This document shows positions 45,033-55,259 of a stretch of DNA of 64,000 nucleotides, in pieces. The first letter of the stretch is position 1, and every line of letters starts with the position of its first letter. The DNA comes from Hyphomonas atlantica corrig. GTDB taxonomy: Bacteria; Pseudomonadota; Alphaproteobacteria; Caulobacterales; Hyphomonadaceae. The position numbers and the translations under genes are program-made. The notes beneath the pieces were generated by a model, which saw only the letters and a list, made by a program, of their open reading frames with translations, had not been told where the DNA came from and ran no database searches. The stretch covers positions 186,001 to 250,000 of the forward strand of contig NZ_AWFH01000012.1 in NCBI RefSeq assembly GCF_000682715.1. Direction: 5' to 3'.

Positions 45033-46526
45033 TCAGTCGCCCTCATCCATGGCGACGATGATCTGCGCATAACCTTCCGACAATCGTTTCATGTTGTCGA
45101 CGGCAAGGCGCTCATTCGTGCCGTGGAATCCGTTCAGATCTGTCGGGTTGAGAACGGAAGGTGCAAACCGGTAGACGCTATTGGTGATCGCGCTGGCATA
45201 GCGCGCATCCGTGGCGCCAAGAACAAGACCCGGCGCGACTGGCGCTCCGTTTCCAGCCGCTTCTGCCACACTGGCCAGAACGGCGTACGCCTTGTTGTCC
45301 GTTGGTGAGACGGGCGAGGCTTCACTGCCACTGATCCCGCCATCAGAGACGGTGACTTCGATCCCCTTGATGTCGGATGTTACATCCTTCACGTGCTGGA
45401 TGACATCTTCCACAGTGTTGTTCGGATGGACCCGGAAGTTTACTGTCGCCATGGCGCGTTGGGCCAGCACGTTTTCCTTGGCGGACCCAACAAGCATGGT
45501 CGGTGCGGTGGTCGTGCGGATCATGGCGTTGCCGGCAGGAATGCCCGCCATTGCAGATTCGACCGAACCTCCGAACAGCCACAGATTGGCGAAGGCCATT
45601 TTCTGCGTGAATGGCAGGTCAGGTGCAGATACTCGGAACAGGTCTGAGACCGGAGGTTTCGAGAAGTCGGCAGGCATCTGGTTCTCGTCCAGTGCCACAA
45701 TCGCACGGGCCAGGCGGACAGCTGCGGAATCGCGCGGAGGCGTTGAAGAATGCCCACCTTCGGCAAGTGCAGTCAGGGTCAGCGTCAGGTACCCCTTCTC
45801 AGAGATGCCGATGAAGGCCATCGGCTTGCCAGTCAGGGGAGAGGGGTCGACGATTGCGAAGCCTTCATCCAGCGCCATGACCGGCGTGACGCCGCGAGAT
45901 TTCAGAAGGGCGATACCTGCTTCTGCGCCACTTCCCGAGATTTCTTCATCGTGTCCAAACATGAAATAGACGGTGCGCTTTGGCTGGAAACCATCGGCGG
46001 CCAGCGCGTCTGCGGCTTCCATCAGGGCGACGAGGCTGCCCTTGTCGTCAAGCGCGCCACGCCCGTAGACGTAACCGTCCACGATCTCCCCCGCAAACGG
46101 CGCGCCGGTCCAGTCGTCTTCCGTGCCAATGTTCACGGGCACAACATCCTGGTGCGCCATCAGCAATAGGGGGTCGAGCGAGCTGTCCGTGCCTTGCCAA
46201 GTGTAGAGCAGTGTCAGTGTACCGGGCACGAGTTCCTTGCTCATGGCGCTGTGCGCGGCGGGATAAGTTGTCTCCAGCCAGGCGTGCAGGTCCAGCCACG
46301 GACCTTTCTGTCCGGGGCGTGGGTCACCCGCGGCGACTGTGATGGTGCGGAACTGGATTGCTTCGCTCAGATGCGTTGCCGCGCTGTCTGCCGACACCGT
46401 TGGCACTGTAGGAAGGTCAACACGTTCGCCCGACGCCGCGCCGCCATAGGTAAAGGTGCGGAACACGACGATTGCAACAAGAATCACGACCAGCGCGACA
46501 AGGCCCAACAGGATTTTCTTCAGCAT
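45033..46526 (-). CDS. M20 family metallopeptidase, membrane anchored
   Basis: 497 residues from the ATG at 46526 (GGAGGAAG upstream). An N-terminal membrane anchor (KKILLGLVALVVILVAIVVF) precedes the di-zinc peptidase: LLMAHQDVVPV, YVYGRGALDDKGSLVALMEA, and FMFGHDEEISGSGAEAGI, with the dimerisation/lid domain after GHSSTPP. The size and the AH-Q-D form are like carboxypeptidase S / PM20D1. Faces the periplasm by topology. Substrate unknown. Confidence 0.9.
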   Translation of the reverse strand: MLKKILLGLVALVVILVAIVVFRTFTYGGAASGERVDLPTVPTVSADSAATHLSEAIQFRTITVAAGDPRPGQKGPWLDLHAWLETTYPAAHSAMSKELVPGTLTLLYTWQGTDSSLDPLLLMAHQDVVPVNIGTEDDWTGAPFAGEIVDGYVYGRGALDDKGSLVALMEAADALAADGFQPKRTVYFMFGHDEEISGSGAEAGIALLKSRGVTPVMALDEGFAIVDPSPLTGKPMAFIGISEKGYLTLTLTALAEGGHSSTPPRDSAAVRLARAIVALDENQMPADFSKPPVSDLFRVSAPDLPFTQKMAFANLWLFGGSVESAMAGIPAGNAMIRTTTAPTMLVGSAKENVLAQRAMATVNFRVHPNNTVEDVIQHVKDVTSDIKGIEVTVSDGGISGSEASPVSPTDNKAYAVLASVAEAAGNGAPVAPGLVLGATDARYASAITNSVYRFAPSVLNPTDLNGFHGTNERLAVDNMKRLSEGYAQIIVAMDEGD

Positions 46527-46647
46527 CGGGTTTGCTTCCTCCAAACGTATCTTTCTTCCCGTGTCAGGCCCGACCGCCGCGACGTCAAGCTTTGTGCAAA
46601 TAAAAAAATGACTTGGCCGTCACGTTTTTCGCGGGCAGGCTGAGCCC

Positions 46648-48018
46648 ATGACTGACGCACGTGGCCCGCGCCTGTCCTTACCGAGAGTGCTTGCTTTCTC
46701 CTCGCTCAGCATACCGCTGGCAGGGGTGGGATTGCCCTTGGCCGTCTATCTCGCGCCGCTCTATGCGAACGAGGTGGGGCTAGGGCTGGAGCTGACAGGA
46801 TTCCTGTTCATGGTGCTCCGCTTCTGGGACATCACGACCGATCCGATCATGGGCTTTGTGGTGGACCGCTATCGCAGCCCGTGGGGACGCGTGCGCCACT
46901 GGATCGTGCTCAGCGTTCCACTACTGGGGATCGCGACCTACTTCATTTACATGCCGGAACGGGGGGCAGGGCCGGCCTACTTCGTGGTGTGGATGATCCT
47001 GTTCTATGTCGGGTTTACCCTCTTGCAGACGGCGCGATCAGCCTGGGTTCCGGCCATTGCAACAGACTATGACGACCGTTCGCGCTTCTTTACCTGGGCG
47101 GAGGTGATCAGCATCGTCTCCATGCTGGCCCTGCTGGCCGTCCCTGCAATCCTGGCGGTGTCGGGTTTTGAAGTCGACCGGTTCGGACAAGTGGCCGTGA
47201 TGGGGTGGGCCTTGCTCATCTCGTTGCCGATTGTCGCCTTCCTGTCGTGCACATTCGTTCCCGACAATCCGATGCGGGGCGACCGGGGCGAAGCCATGAA
47301 GTTTGACCTCAAGGCCATGATCGCGGCCCTGAGAAACAAGTTTCTCGGTGTCGTCCTCTCGATGGAATTGCTGGTGGGAACGGCTGTGGCCATCACCGCA
47401 TCAAACTATCTGTTCGTTGCGGAATACGTGTTCGGCCTGTCGGATTCCATGGCCAGCGTCATCCTCATGATCTTCTTCTCGACGGCGGTCGCGGCGCTTC
47501 CGCTATGGCTGAAATTCTCGGCGATGACGGAGAAGCACACAGCCTTCCTCTGCGCCGTCATCATGGGGATGGCCAGTTACATCATTTACTATATTGCCGG
47601 TCGTTCAGGGGGCGGTTTCGGCGCGTTGCTTGTCGGTGCGCTCGTCAATGGTGCGGCTTTCAGCGCCCCTGTCGTGATCGCGCGCTCCATGGCGGCGGAT
47701 GTGGTGGAGTATCAGGCTGCGCGTTCCGGGGAGAACCGGGCCGGCATTTATTATTCCCTGCTGACCAGTGCCTACAAGATCGGCAGCAGCCTTGCGTTCG
47801 GCATCGGATATTTCGTTCTCGGCCGGGTCGCCGGGTTCAAGCCGGGAACAGTCAATTCACCAGACGCCTTGCATGGCCTGTTGCTGGTTTTCTGTGTCTT
47901 GCCATTCATCCTGTACGGGCTCGCAGCACTGGTCGCATCGCGCTACACGCTGACCCGAGCCATGCAGCAGGACATCAGCAAAAGCCTCGACCCGCGCGGG
48001 CCTGAGATGCTGGACTAG
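46648..48018 (+). CDS. MFS transporter, GPH (MelB-like) type
   Basis: 456 residues with twelve hydrophobic segments. The family motif in helix 2-3 reads RFWDITTDPIMGFVVDRYRSPWGRVRHWI, matching the D-x3-D-P-x2-G-x3-D-R of glycoside-pentoside-hexuronide:cation symporters. Ligand unknown; some bacterial members take up lipids or nucleosides instead of sugars. It ends overlapping the DUF924 gene by 4 bases tail to tail. Confidence 0.87.
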   Translation: MTDARGPRLSLPRVLAFSSLSIPLAGVGLPLAVYLAPLYANEVGLGLELTGFLFMVLRFWDITTDPIMGFVVDRYRSPWGRVRHWIVLSVPLLGIATYFIYMPERGAGPAYFVVWMILFYVGFTLLQTARSAWVPAIATDYDDRSRFFTWAEVISIVSMLALLAVPAILAVSGFEVDRFGQVAVMGWALLISLPIVAFLSCTFVPDNPMRGDRGEAMKFDLKAMIAALRNKFLGVVLSMELLVGTAVAITASNYLFVAEYVFGLSDSMASVILMIFFSTAVAALPLWLKFSAMTEKHTAFLCAVIMGMASYIIYYIAGRSGGGFGALLVGALVNGAAFSAPVVIARSMAADVVEYQAARSGENRAGIYYSLLTSAYKIGSSLAFGIGYFVLGRVAGFKPGTVNSPDALHGLLLVFCVLPFILYGLAALVASRYTLTRAMQQDISKSLDPRGPEMLD

Positions 48019-48626
48019 AACCCGCCGCCTTTGGCCAGCCATTCGGCCTCTTCAGGTGTCGTCTCCCGGCCGAGCGCAGCATTGCGGTGCGGGAAGCGCC
48101 CGAATTTCTCAATCACTTTCAAATGCTGGATAGCGTAGTCGTATGTGTTCTCAGCAAAGCTGCGATAGTCAGGCCGGGCATCTTCGGCCAGTTTCTTGAA
48201 TACAGCGACGCTTTGCTTCTGGTCCTCCAGAACCTCCGAATGCTCCAGCGGCAGATAGAAAAATACGCGTTCAGTCTCGCAGAGCTTTTCGTCCTCCTTC
48301 AGTGCTAGCCCGTCCTTGCACAGACGAAGCGCCAGCGAATCCTGATGAAACGCTCGTGCGTCGTTCCGGAAAAGGTTGCGGCTGAACTGATCAAGCACGA
48401 TGATGGCGGCAAGGCGTCCACGCGGGCCTTCGGCAGCCCAGTCATCCGCGAAGGGCAGGTGAGAGGCGTCCTCTAGCAGGTGCAGGAACTTATCCCGGAT
48501 TTCGGCATCCGTTGCGTCAGATTTTCCGAACCAGAGCTTGTGCTTTTCTTCAAGTCCGTCGACGGAGTTTGGCGTGTTCCCCAACCAATAGTCCAGTACG
48601 TCTGCGGGCGTCGGGATCTTCGTCAT
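48015..48626 (-). CDS. DUF924 family protein
   Basis: 203 residues. Signatures: [12 protein letters not shown] at the start, [25 protein letters not shown] in the centre and [16 protein letters not shown] near the end. All-helical family of unknown function. Its start overlaps the ubiG stop by 4 bases, so the two are translationally coupled. Confidence 0.92.
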   Translation of the reverse strand: MTKIPTPADVLDYWLGNTPNSVDGLEEKHKLWFGKSDATDAEIRDKFLHLLEDASHLPFADDWAAEGPRGRLAAIIVLDQFSRNLFRNDARAFHQDSLALRLCKDGLALKEDEKLCETERVFFYLPLEHSEVLEDQKQSVAVFKKLAEDARPDYRSFAENTYDYAIQHLKVIEKFGRFPHRNAALGRETTPEEAEWLAKGGGF

Positions 48627-49399
48627 TCTGCTGGCCTCCGGGCAACGATCATATAGTTCACCTTCGTGTCGCCAGAGAGTTTCCAGCTGTCGCCTAGCGG
48701 ATTGTACGACACGCCAATCGGATCCTCTGTTATCAGTCCGGACGCGGTGAGTCCGGCATCGGCTTCTTCGGGCGTCACGAATTTCGACCAGTCATGCGTG
48801 CCGCGCGGCAACCAGCCAAGCACATATTCTGCACCAATCACTGCCGTGGCGAGCGCCTTCGCCGTGCGGTTCAACGTGGCAACAATCATCAGGCCGCCTG
48901 GCTTTACCAGCCCGCCGGTATCTTTCAGGAATTGGTGCGGGTCTGCGACATGCTCGACCACTTCCAGATTGAGAACAATGTCGAACTTCGGCTCGCCTGC
49001 TTCGATCAGCCCTTCGGCGGTGCCGGCTCGATAGTCGATTTGCAGCCCCTGTTCCTGTGCATGGGTCAAGGCGGTCTTGATGTTCGCTTCAGAGGCGTCG
49101 ACGCCGGTGACGGACGCACCAAGCCGGGTCATCGGCTCGCACACCAGTCCGCCGCCGCAACCAATATCCAGCAAGCGCAGGTCTTCCAGTGGGCGTTTTG
49201 CGTTGGGCGAGATGTTGAAATGCTGTTCCGCAGTCTCGCGGATGAAGCGAAGTCGAACGGGGTTGAACTTGTGGAGCGGTCGGAACTTGCCACGCGGATT
49301 CCACCAGTCTGCTGCCATTGCTGAGAACTTGGCGACTTCGTCCGGATCAATGCTCGGCGTGGCGGGGGCGTCGTTCACCCTGTCTTTTGCTACTGTCAT
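48623..49399 (-). CDS. ubiG: ubiquinone biosynthesis O-methyltransferase UbiG
   Basis: 258 residues. SAM motif I is [15 protein letters not shown], and the N-terminal [34 protein letters not shown] is the UbiG hallmark, with motif [20 protein letters not shown]. Catalyses both O-methylations in ubiquinone synthesis, in the cytoplasm near the membrane. Divergent from lysC; first gene of a unit with DUF924. Confidence 0.95.
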   Translation of the reverse strand: MTVAKDRVNDAPATPSIDPDEVAKFSAMAADWWNPRGKFRPLHKFNPVRLRFIRETAEQHFNISPNAKRPLEDLRLLDIGCGGGLVCEPMTRLGASVTGVDASEANIKTALTHAQEQGLQIDYRAGTAEGLIEAGEPKFDIVLNLEVVEHVADPHQFLKDTGGLVKPGGLMIVATLNRTAKALATAVIGAEYVLGWLPRGTHDWSKFVTPEEADAGLTASGLITEDPIGVSYNPLGDSWKLSGDTKVNYMIVARRPAE

Positions 49400-49493
49400 A
49401 GTTCAAGAAACCTGTTTGATCCGGCGGGGAACACCCCCTATGGAGAGCGAATATAGTGGGATATCCCAAGAAGACGACAGGTTATGGGGCGAA

Positions 49494-50741
49494 ATGGCGC
49501 GCACGGTTCTGAAATTTGGTGGCACATCGGTCGCAGACCTCGACCGCATCGCGAATGTCGCAGACATTGTGGCAGATCGCGCGGCAAAGGGCGAGCACAT
49601 GGCTGTCGTCGTGTCTGCCATGTCGGGCGAAACGAACAAGCTGGTCGGCTATGCCGAGGGCGCGGCGGGGGATAATCTGCCACGCGAGCAATTCGACGAT
49701 GAATACGATGTCGTGGTTGCTTCAGGTGAACAGGTTACTGCGGGTCTTCTGGCTTTGGCCCTGCGCCGTCGAGGCCTGAAAGCGCGCAGCTGGCTTGGAT
49801 GGCAATTGCGCCTGAAAACCAATAAGAGCCACGGCCGCGCGCGGATCATGGGCTTTGACGATTCCATGCTGCCGGATGCGGTGGATGCGGGGGAAATCGC
49901 CGTTATTGCCGGTTTCCAGGGGGTAACCGATGATGAACGTGTCGCCACGCTCGGCCGGGGCGGTTCCGATACCAGCGCCGTGGCTGTGGCTGCTGCGCTG
50001 AATGCGACCGTTTGCGACATCTATACGGATGTCGACGGTGTTTATACGACCGATCCGCGGATCGTGCCCAAGGCGCAACGGATCGAGAAAATCTCGTTTG
50101 AGGAGATGCTGGAACTCGCATCCCTCGGTGCCAAGGTTCTGCAGACGCGTTCTGTAGAAATGGCGATGAATCACAATGTGCCTGTCCGGGTGCTGTCCAG
50201 CTTTTTGAAGCCTGGTGAGCCCAATCCCGGAACCATTGTCTGCTCAGAGGAAGAAATCGTGGAAAAACAGGTTGTTAGCGGCGTTGCCTATTCACGGGAT
50301 GAAGCCAAGGTCACGCTCTACGGAGTTCCGGACAAACCAGGTATCTCCGCCAAGATCTTCTCTGCCCTTGCACGGGCTGGCGTGAACGTGGACATGATCG
50401 TCCAGGCGCAGGCACGTGGACCTGAGCAGGCCAACATGGTGTTCACCTGTACCGATCGGGACAGCCCGATTGCGCGGGATACGCTGGAAGGCATGCACGA
50501 AGAAATCGGGTATGAGCGCCTCGAAGTCGTGCGCGATGTTTCCAAAATCTCCATCGTGGGCGTGGGAATGCGCAGCCATACCGGCGTTGCAGAGACCATG
50601 TTCAAGGCATTGTACGAAAAAGGCATCAACATCGATGTTATTTCCACGTCCGAGATCAAAATCTCTGTATTGATCGGGGATGCCTACACTGAGCTTGCCG
50701 TTCGGGCACTTCATACCGCATTCGGCCTTGACGCTGCCTGA
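49494..50741 (+). CDS. lysC: aspartate kinase
   Basis: 415 residues from the ATG at 49494; the frame is open far upstream into ubiG, but only this start gives ARTVLKFGGTSVADLDRI. The kinase domain (KFGGTSV, GRGGSDTSAVAVAAAL, YTDVDGVYTTDPRI) is followed by two ACT domains (VTLYGVPDKPGISAKIF and ISIVGVGMRSHTGVAETM). It makes aspartyl phosphate for lysine, threonine, methionine and diaminopimelate; the ACT pair suggests allosteric feedback by lysine and/or threonine. The promoter should lie in the short divergent gap with ubiG. Confidence 0.97.
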   Translation: MARTVLKFGGTSVADLDRIANVADIVADRAAKGEHMAVVVSAMSGETNKLVGYAEGAAGDNLPREQFDDEYDVVVASGEQVTAGLLALALRRRGLKARSWLGWQLRLKTNKSHGRARIMGFDDSMLPDAVDAGEIAVIAGFQGVTDDERVATLGRGGSDTSAVAVAAALNATVCDIYTDVDGVYTTDPRIVPKAQRIEKISFEEMLELASLGAKVLQTRSVEMAMNHNVPVRVLSSFLKPGEPNPGTIVCSEEEIVEKQVVSGVAYSRDEAKVTLYGVPDKPGISAKIFSALARAGVNVDMIVQAQARGPEQANMVFTCTDRDSPIARDTLEGMHEEIGYERLEVVRDVSKISIVGVGMRSHTGVAETMFKALYEKGINIDVISTSEIKISVLIGDAYTELAVRALHTAFGLDAA

Positions 50742-50767
50742 CAGAGGCTGCGACAAACAGGCTGACC

Positions 50768-53035
50768 ATGCCTTATAATCTGCCCGCGACGCGACTGCTG
50801 ATGAACCGGCTCCGCCAGGTCATGGCGGAGGAAGGCGAAACACGTTCGCGGCTCGACAAGGTTGTAAGGCTGATTGCCTCCACAATGGTTGCAGATGTCT
50901 GCTCCATCTATTTGCGGTTGCAGGATGGCGGCCTGCTGCTGATCGCTACTGAAGGTCTGAAAGCTGACGCGGTCGCCGCAACGCGCCTCACCGCGAATGA
51001 AGGGCTTGTCGGTCTTGTTGCGCGTCGCGCTGAGCCGATGGCCATTCAGGACGCGCCGCGTCATCCATCCTTTTCCTACCGACCAGAGACCGGAGAAGAC
51101 CCGTTCCACGCCTTTCTTGGCGTGCCGATCCTGCGTGGTGGCCGCGTCATTGGCGTGCTGACCGTCCAGAACCGCACCGAGCGGGCCTATGATGATGAAG
51201 AAGTCGACAATTTGCAGACCATTGCAATGGTGCTCGCAGAGATCGTCGATCGCATCAATCCGGACGCCCTGAACAATGGCGGCACGGATGAGAAGCGAGA
51301 GCGCAACACTGCGTCACTGGAAGGGCGTGTGTTCTGCGAAGGGCTCGGCTATGGCCGCGCCGTTTTGCATGATCCGGTCGTGCCCGCCGCAAAATTCTTC
51401 GCAGCGGATCAGGTGACGGAAAGCCATCGCCTGTCGGAAGGTATGGCGGAACTCAAGGCCTCGATTGATCGCATGATGTCGCTCGACGGCGCCGCACTTG
51501 GCGAAGACCCGCGCGATGTGATGGAGACGTATCGGCTGCTAGCGCATGACCCGTCATGGGCCGAGAAGCTGCAGGAAGGCGTGAAGTCCGGCCTCTCGGC
51601 AGAGGCTTCGGTAGATCGTGCCCGCCGCGAACACCGCGCCCGCCTGCAAAGTGCGCGTGACCCCTACCTGCGAGAGCGCCTTCACGATCTCGAAGATCTC
51701 GACAACCGGTTGCTGCGCATCCTTGGCGGGGAAGAGGGCAAGCCGCAAATCAGCGAAGAACGTAGCGTTCTCGTCGCCCGGCGTCTGGGGCCTGCCGAGT
51801 TGCTGGAATACTCCAACACGGGCCTGCGGGCGATTCTTATGGAAGAGGCGGCGGCGTCCTCTCATGCCGCAATCGTGGCGCGCGCGCTTGGTATCCCCAC
51901 GCTCGGCGGCATCAAGGGGCTGACAACGCGGATTGATCAGGGGGACTGGGTGATCGTGGATGCCGAAGAAGGCACGCTGCACATTCGCCCGGATGACTCT
52001 CTGTACGATGCGTACAAGGGTCGAGTCTCCCTCCGCTCGGAACGTCAGGCGGCCTATGCTGCCTTGAAGGATCTGCCCGCGCGCACGAAGGACGGGACCG
52101 ATGTGTCCCTGATGCTGAATGCAGGCCTGGAGCTGGATCTCGACATGATGAAACAGGCAGGCGCCGATGGGGTCGGCCTGTTCCGGACTGAGTTCCAGTT
52201 TCTTGTGTCTGAGTCCCTGCCGCGGGTAAACGACCAGATCGAGCTCTACAAGACGGTGCTCGACAAGGCTGAAGGCAAACCGGTCGTCTTCCGCACTGTG
52301 GATCTCGGCGGCGACAAGGTGCTGCCCGCGCTGAATCTGCAGCGGGAGGAAAACCCGGCCCTCGGATGGCGCTCCATCCGGTTCGCGCTCGACCATAAGG
52401 GCCTGTTCCGCCGTCAGTTGCGGGCACTCGTTCGCGCGGCAGGGGATCGCCCGCTGACCGTCATGTTCCCGATGGTGACCGTGGTTTCCGAATTCGAGGA
52501 AGCGCGGGATCTGTTGATGAAGGAAGTGGAATGGTCTGCGCAGCGCACGGGCCGCACCCCGGCTAAAGTAGAAGTTGGTGTGATGCTTGAGACGCCGGCG
52601 CTTGCCTATGGGCTGAAGGAACTGGCCGGAAAGGCATCGTTCCTTTCGGTCGGGACGAACGATTTGATGCAGTTCTTCTTCGCCGCAGATCGGATGACGC
52701 CGCATGTGTCGGAACGCTACGATCTGGTGTCACCCAGCGGCCTGCGTTTCCTGAAAGAGGTATCGGATTCCTGCAAGACGCACGGCATCCGCATGTCGGC
52801 CTGTGGCGAGGCGACCGGAACGCCGTTGTCAGCGCTCTGCTTCGTCGCGCTCGGATTCACTGCATTGTCGATGTCGGCAGGATCTATTGGACCGGTCAAG
52901 CAAATGATAAGGTCCTTGGATCTGCAGGCGTTCCAGCCGGACTTTCTGGCTGCGCTGGATGCGCCCGAGCAGGATTTCCGTAACCAAGTGTTAGCCTTGG
53001 CAGCCGATCATGGGATCGAGCTTTCTGATGGTTAA
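50768..53035 (+). CDS. ptsP: nitrogen-PTS enzyme I (EI-Ntr), PtsP
   Basis: 755 residues. N-terminal GAF domain (about residues 25-160, SIYLRLQDGGLLLIATEGLK and FLGVPILRGGRVIGVLTVQN), then PEP-utilising domains with the phosphoacceptor H366 in SSHAAIVARALGIPTLGG. The C-terminal TIM barrel holds DGVGLFRTEFQFL, SVGTNDLMQFFFAADR and SACGEATGTP. It starts the Ntr phosphorelay (PtsP to NPr to EIIA-Ntr) that links nitrogen status, often by glutamine sensing in the GAF domain, to potassium transport and stress. It follows lysC by 26 bases. Confidence 0.96.
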   Translation: MPYNLPATRLLMNRLRQVMAEEGETRSRLDKVVRLIASTMVADVCSIYLRLQDGGLLLIATEGLKADAVAATRLTANEGLVGLVARRAEPMAIQDAPRHPSFSYRPETGEDPFHAFLGVPILRGGRVIGVLTVQNRTERAYDDEEVDNLQTIAMVLAEIVDRINPDALNNGGTDEKRERNTASLEGRVFCEGLGYGRAVLHDPVVPAAKFFAADQVTESHRLSEGMAELKASIDRMMSLDGAALGEDPRDVMETYRLLAHDPSWAEKLQEGVKSGLSAEASVDRARREHRARLQSARDPYLRERLHDLEDLDNRLLRILGGEEGKPQISEERSVLVARRLGPAELLEYSNTGLRAILMEEAAASSHAAIVARALGIPTLGGIKGLTTRIDQGDWVIVDAEEGTLHIRPDDSLYDAYKGRVSLRSERQAAYAALKDLPARTKDGTDVSLMLNAGLELDLDMMKQAGADGVGLFRTEFQFLVSESLPRVNDQIELYKTVLDKAEGKPVVFRTVDLGGDKVLPALNLQREENPALGWRSIRFALDHKGLFRRQLRALVRAAGDRPLTVMFPMVTVVSEFEEARDLLMKEVEWSAQRTGRTPAKVEVGVMLETPALAYGLKELAGKASFLSVGTNDLMQFFFAADRMTPHVSERYDLVSPSGLRFLKEVSDSCKTHGIRMSACGEATGTPLSALCFVALGFTALSMSAGSIGPVKQMIRSLDLQAFQPDFLAALDAPEQDFRNQVLALAADHGIELSDG

Positions 53036-53121
53036 TACGCTCTGGCCCATATAATCACCACATTCATGGACCAGATATTGCGGTGCAGGGAGGGGACCCC
53101 CTCGCTGTATCGATAAGCTGG

Positions 53122-54048
53122 ATGAATATGGCACACGACGATTTGACCCGCGAAGATCTTGTTGAAACCGGCCCGGAAACGGCTGCGCCGAGCGCTGATG
53201 GCGTGAGCGCGCATGAGCGGGCAATGGAGATCTTCAAGGCGCGCGAGTTTGAAGGCGAGGCCCTGCGCATGGGTCAGGTCCTGCGCCGCGTGCGTGAGAC
53301 GCTGGGCCTTGAGATTGCGGACGTGTCTCGCGATACGTTGATGCGCAAGGACTATCTGATGTGGATCGAGCGTATGGAAGTCGGTGAACTTCCAGGCGGC
53401 GGTTATCTGACCGCGATCCTCAACACCTATGCCAAATATCTGAAGCTTCCCGAAAAAGAAGTCATTCGCGTTTACAGTCAGGAATGCGGCGCGGTGCAGG
53501 AAGTGCAGAATGATGCTCCAGTTCCGAAGATTGGCGAGATTGGCCCGGAGAAGTCGAGATGGCCGCTCGCTGTCGCTGCGGCGGCACTTCTGGTCGTATT
53601 GGGGGCGGGCGCGATTGGCGTTTCGCAACTGGTTCGCCCAAATGTGGAGCTTGAGCCCCAGGCTGGCGTCGTCGCCGTGAATGGCGCGCGCGACAGCCTG
53701 TTTGCAGATGTTGAAACGTCCAAACGCCCGGCACCGAAGGATTTGCCCCTGGAGCTGGTCGCCGTGAAGCAGGGCTGGCTGGAAGTGCGCGGCGCGGATG
53801 GCACGATCTTCCGCAGCCGTGTGATGGCTGAGGGTGAGAGCTATTTCCCGCGCCTCAATGCAGGCTGGACGGTTTCCGCGCGTGATGGCAGCGCGTTTGA
53901 ATGGCGCGTTGGCGATGTAACGGTCGGTCCCCTCGGACCAGAAGCAACTCCGGTCTTTTCCGCCAGTATTGATGAACAGATCAGCCGCGCAGCAGATGCG
54001 GCGGCCCCGGCGATGGCTGCCAATGGCGGCAACAAGGCGTCGCGCTAG
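53122..54048 (+). CDS. RodZ-like helix-turn-helix membrane protein
   Basis: 308 residues from the ATG at 53122 (an in-frame ATG follows at 53128). The N-terminal HTH is MGQVLRRVRETLGLEIADVSRDTLMRKDYLMWIERMEVGELPGGGYLTAILNTYAKYL, as in RodZ. One membrane helix (WPLAVAAAALLVVLGAGAIGVS) and a periplasmic beta domain with DUF4115 pattern (LVAVKQGWLEVRGADGTIF... GWTVSARDGSAFEWRVG). RodZ links MreB to the envelope. Followed by ispG at 66 bases, the usual rodZ-ispG order. Confidence 0.85.
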   Translation: MNMAHDDLTREDLVETGPETAAPSADGVSAHERAMEIFKAREFEGEALRMGQVLRRVRETLGLEIADVSRDTLMRKDYLMWIERMEVGELPGGGYLTAILNTYAKYLKLPEKEVIRVYSQECGAVQEVQNDAPVPKIGEIGPEKSRWPLAVAAAALLVVLGAGAIGVSQLVRPNVELEPQAGVVAVNGARDSLFADVETSKRPAPKDLPLELVAVKQGWLEVRGADGTIFRSRVMAEGESYFPRLNAGWTVSARDGSAFEWRVGDVTVGPLGPEATPVFSASIDEQISRAADAAAPAMAANGGNKASR

Positions 54049-54113
54049 GCTTGCCATGCGTCGCCGGACCGGCCATGTGATGCACGACAGTCACCGGACA
54101 GGACTTCGCGCCC

Positions 54114-55250
54114 ATGTCTCATAATGCCATTCGTCCCTGGCGCAGCATCGAGCGCCGCAAATCGCGTCAGATCCGCGTAGGCAATGTATTGGTTGGCGGA
54201 GACGCGCCAATCGCGGTTCAGACCATGACAAATACGCCGACAGAAGATGCGGCGGCAACGATCGCGCAGATCGAGCGTGCCGCTGAGGCAGGCGCGGACA
54301 TTGTGCGCGTTTCCTGCCCAACGGAGGAATCAACGGCGGCGATGCCGGAGATTTGCCGGGCAAGCCCGGTGCCGATCGTGGCGGACATTCACTTCCACTA
54401 TAAGCGCGGTATTGAAGCAGCTGACGCTGGTGCGGCCTGCTTGCGGATCAATCCCGGCAATATCGGGTCTCCTGCGCGAGTGAAGGAAGTGGTTGCCGCG
54501 GCGCGGGCCAATGGCTGTTCCATTCGGATCGGCGTGAATGGCGGATCTCTGGAGCGTCACCTGCTGGAAAAATATGGTGAGCCTTGTCCGGATGCGATGG
54601 TCGAAAGCGCTCTGGACCATGCTCGCATTCTCGATGATCTCGGCTTCCACGAATACAAGATTTCGGTGAAGGCCTCAGACATGTTCCTGACGGTCGCGGC
54701 GTATCACCAGCTGGCCGAGGCGACGGACGCGCCGTTGCATCTCGGCATCACGGAGGCTGGCGGCCTGCGGACGGGAACAGTGAAATCTTCCATCGGTATG
54801 GGGACATTGTTGTGGTCCGGCATCGGTGACACGATCCGCGTCTCGCTCTCTGCTGATCCGGTGGAAGAGGTGAAGGTCGGCTTCGAAATGCTGAAGTCAC
54901 TGGGCCTGCGTACCCGCGGCGTGAACATCATCGCCTGCCCAAGCTGCGCGCGTCAGGGGTTCGACGTGATCAAGACAGTTGAAACACTGGAACAGCGCCT
55001 AGCCCATATTTCAGAGCCCATCTCGCTCTCCATTATCGGCTGTGTCGTGAACGGCCCCGGTGAAGCCGCCATGACCGATCTCGGCTTTACCGGCGGTGGC
55101 AAGGAAAGCGGAAAGATGTTCGTGTCCGGTCGACCGGACCATAATGTGTCGAATGCCGACATGGTCGAGCATATCGTCGAGCTGGTCGAGAAGAAGGCCG
55201 AACGCCTGAAAGCCCAGCGGGAGGCTGCTGAGACCGTCGCGGCGGAATAG
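54114..55250 (+). CDS. ispG: 4-hydroxy-3-methylbut-2-enyl-diphosphate synthase
   Basis: 378 residues. N-terminal [19 protein letters not shown], the barrel strands [11 protein letters not shown] and [11 protein letters not shown], and the Fe-S half with [14 protein letters not shown] and [12 protein letters not shown] giving the three cysteine ligands of the 4Fe-4S cluster. It reduces MEcPP to HMBPP in the MEP isoprenoid pathway. Likely co-expressed with the RodZ-like gene. Confidence 0.97.
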   Translation: MSHNAIRPWRSIERRKSRQIRVGNVLVGGDAPIAVQTMTNTPTEDAAATIAQIERAAEAGADIVRVSCPTEESTAAMPEICRASPVPIVADIHFHYKRGIEAADAGAACLRINPGNIGSPARVKEVVAAARANGCSIRIGVNGGSLERHLLEKYGEPCPDAMVESALDHARILDDLGFHEYKISVKASDMFLTVAAYHQLAEATDAPLHLGITEAGGLRTGTVKSSIGMGTLLWSGIGDTIRVSLSADPVEEVKVGFEMLKSLGLRTRGVNIIACPSCARQGFDVIKTVETLEQRLAHISEPISLSIIGCVVNGPGEAAMTDLGFTGGGKESGKMFVSGRPDHNVSNADMVEHIVELVEKKAERLKAQREAAETVAAE

Positions 55251-55259
55251 GCACCGTCT

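Noticed and set aside
49077-49493. N-terminal extension of lysC into the ubiG gene
   Set aside because: The frame is open by chance; aspartate kinases begin near ARTVLKFGGTS, so the start at 49494 is used.
51554-52705. Minus-strand open frame of 383 codons over ptsP
   Set aside because: Antisense to the conserved PEP-binding domains.
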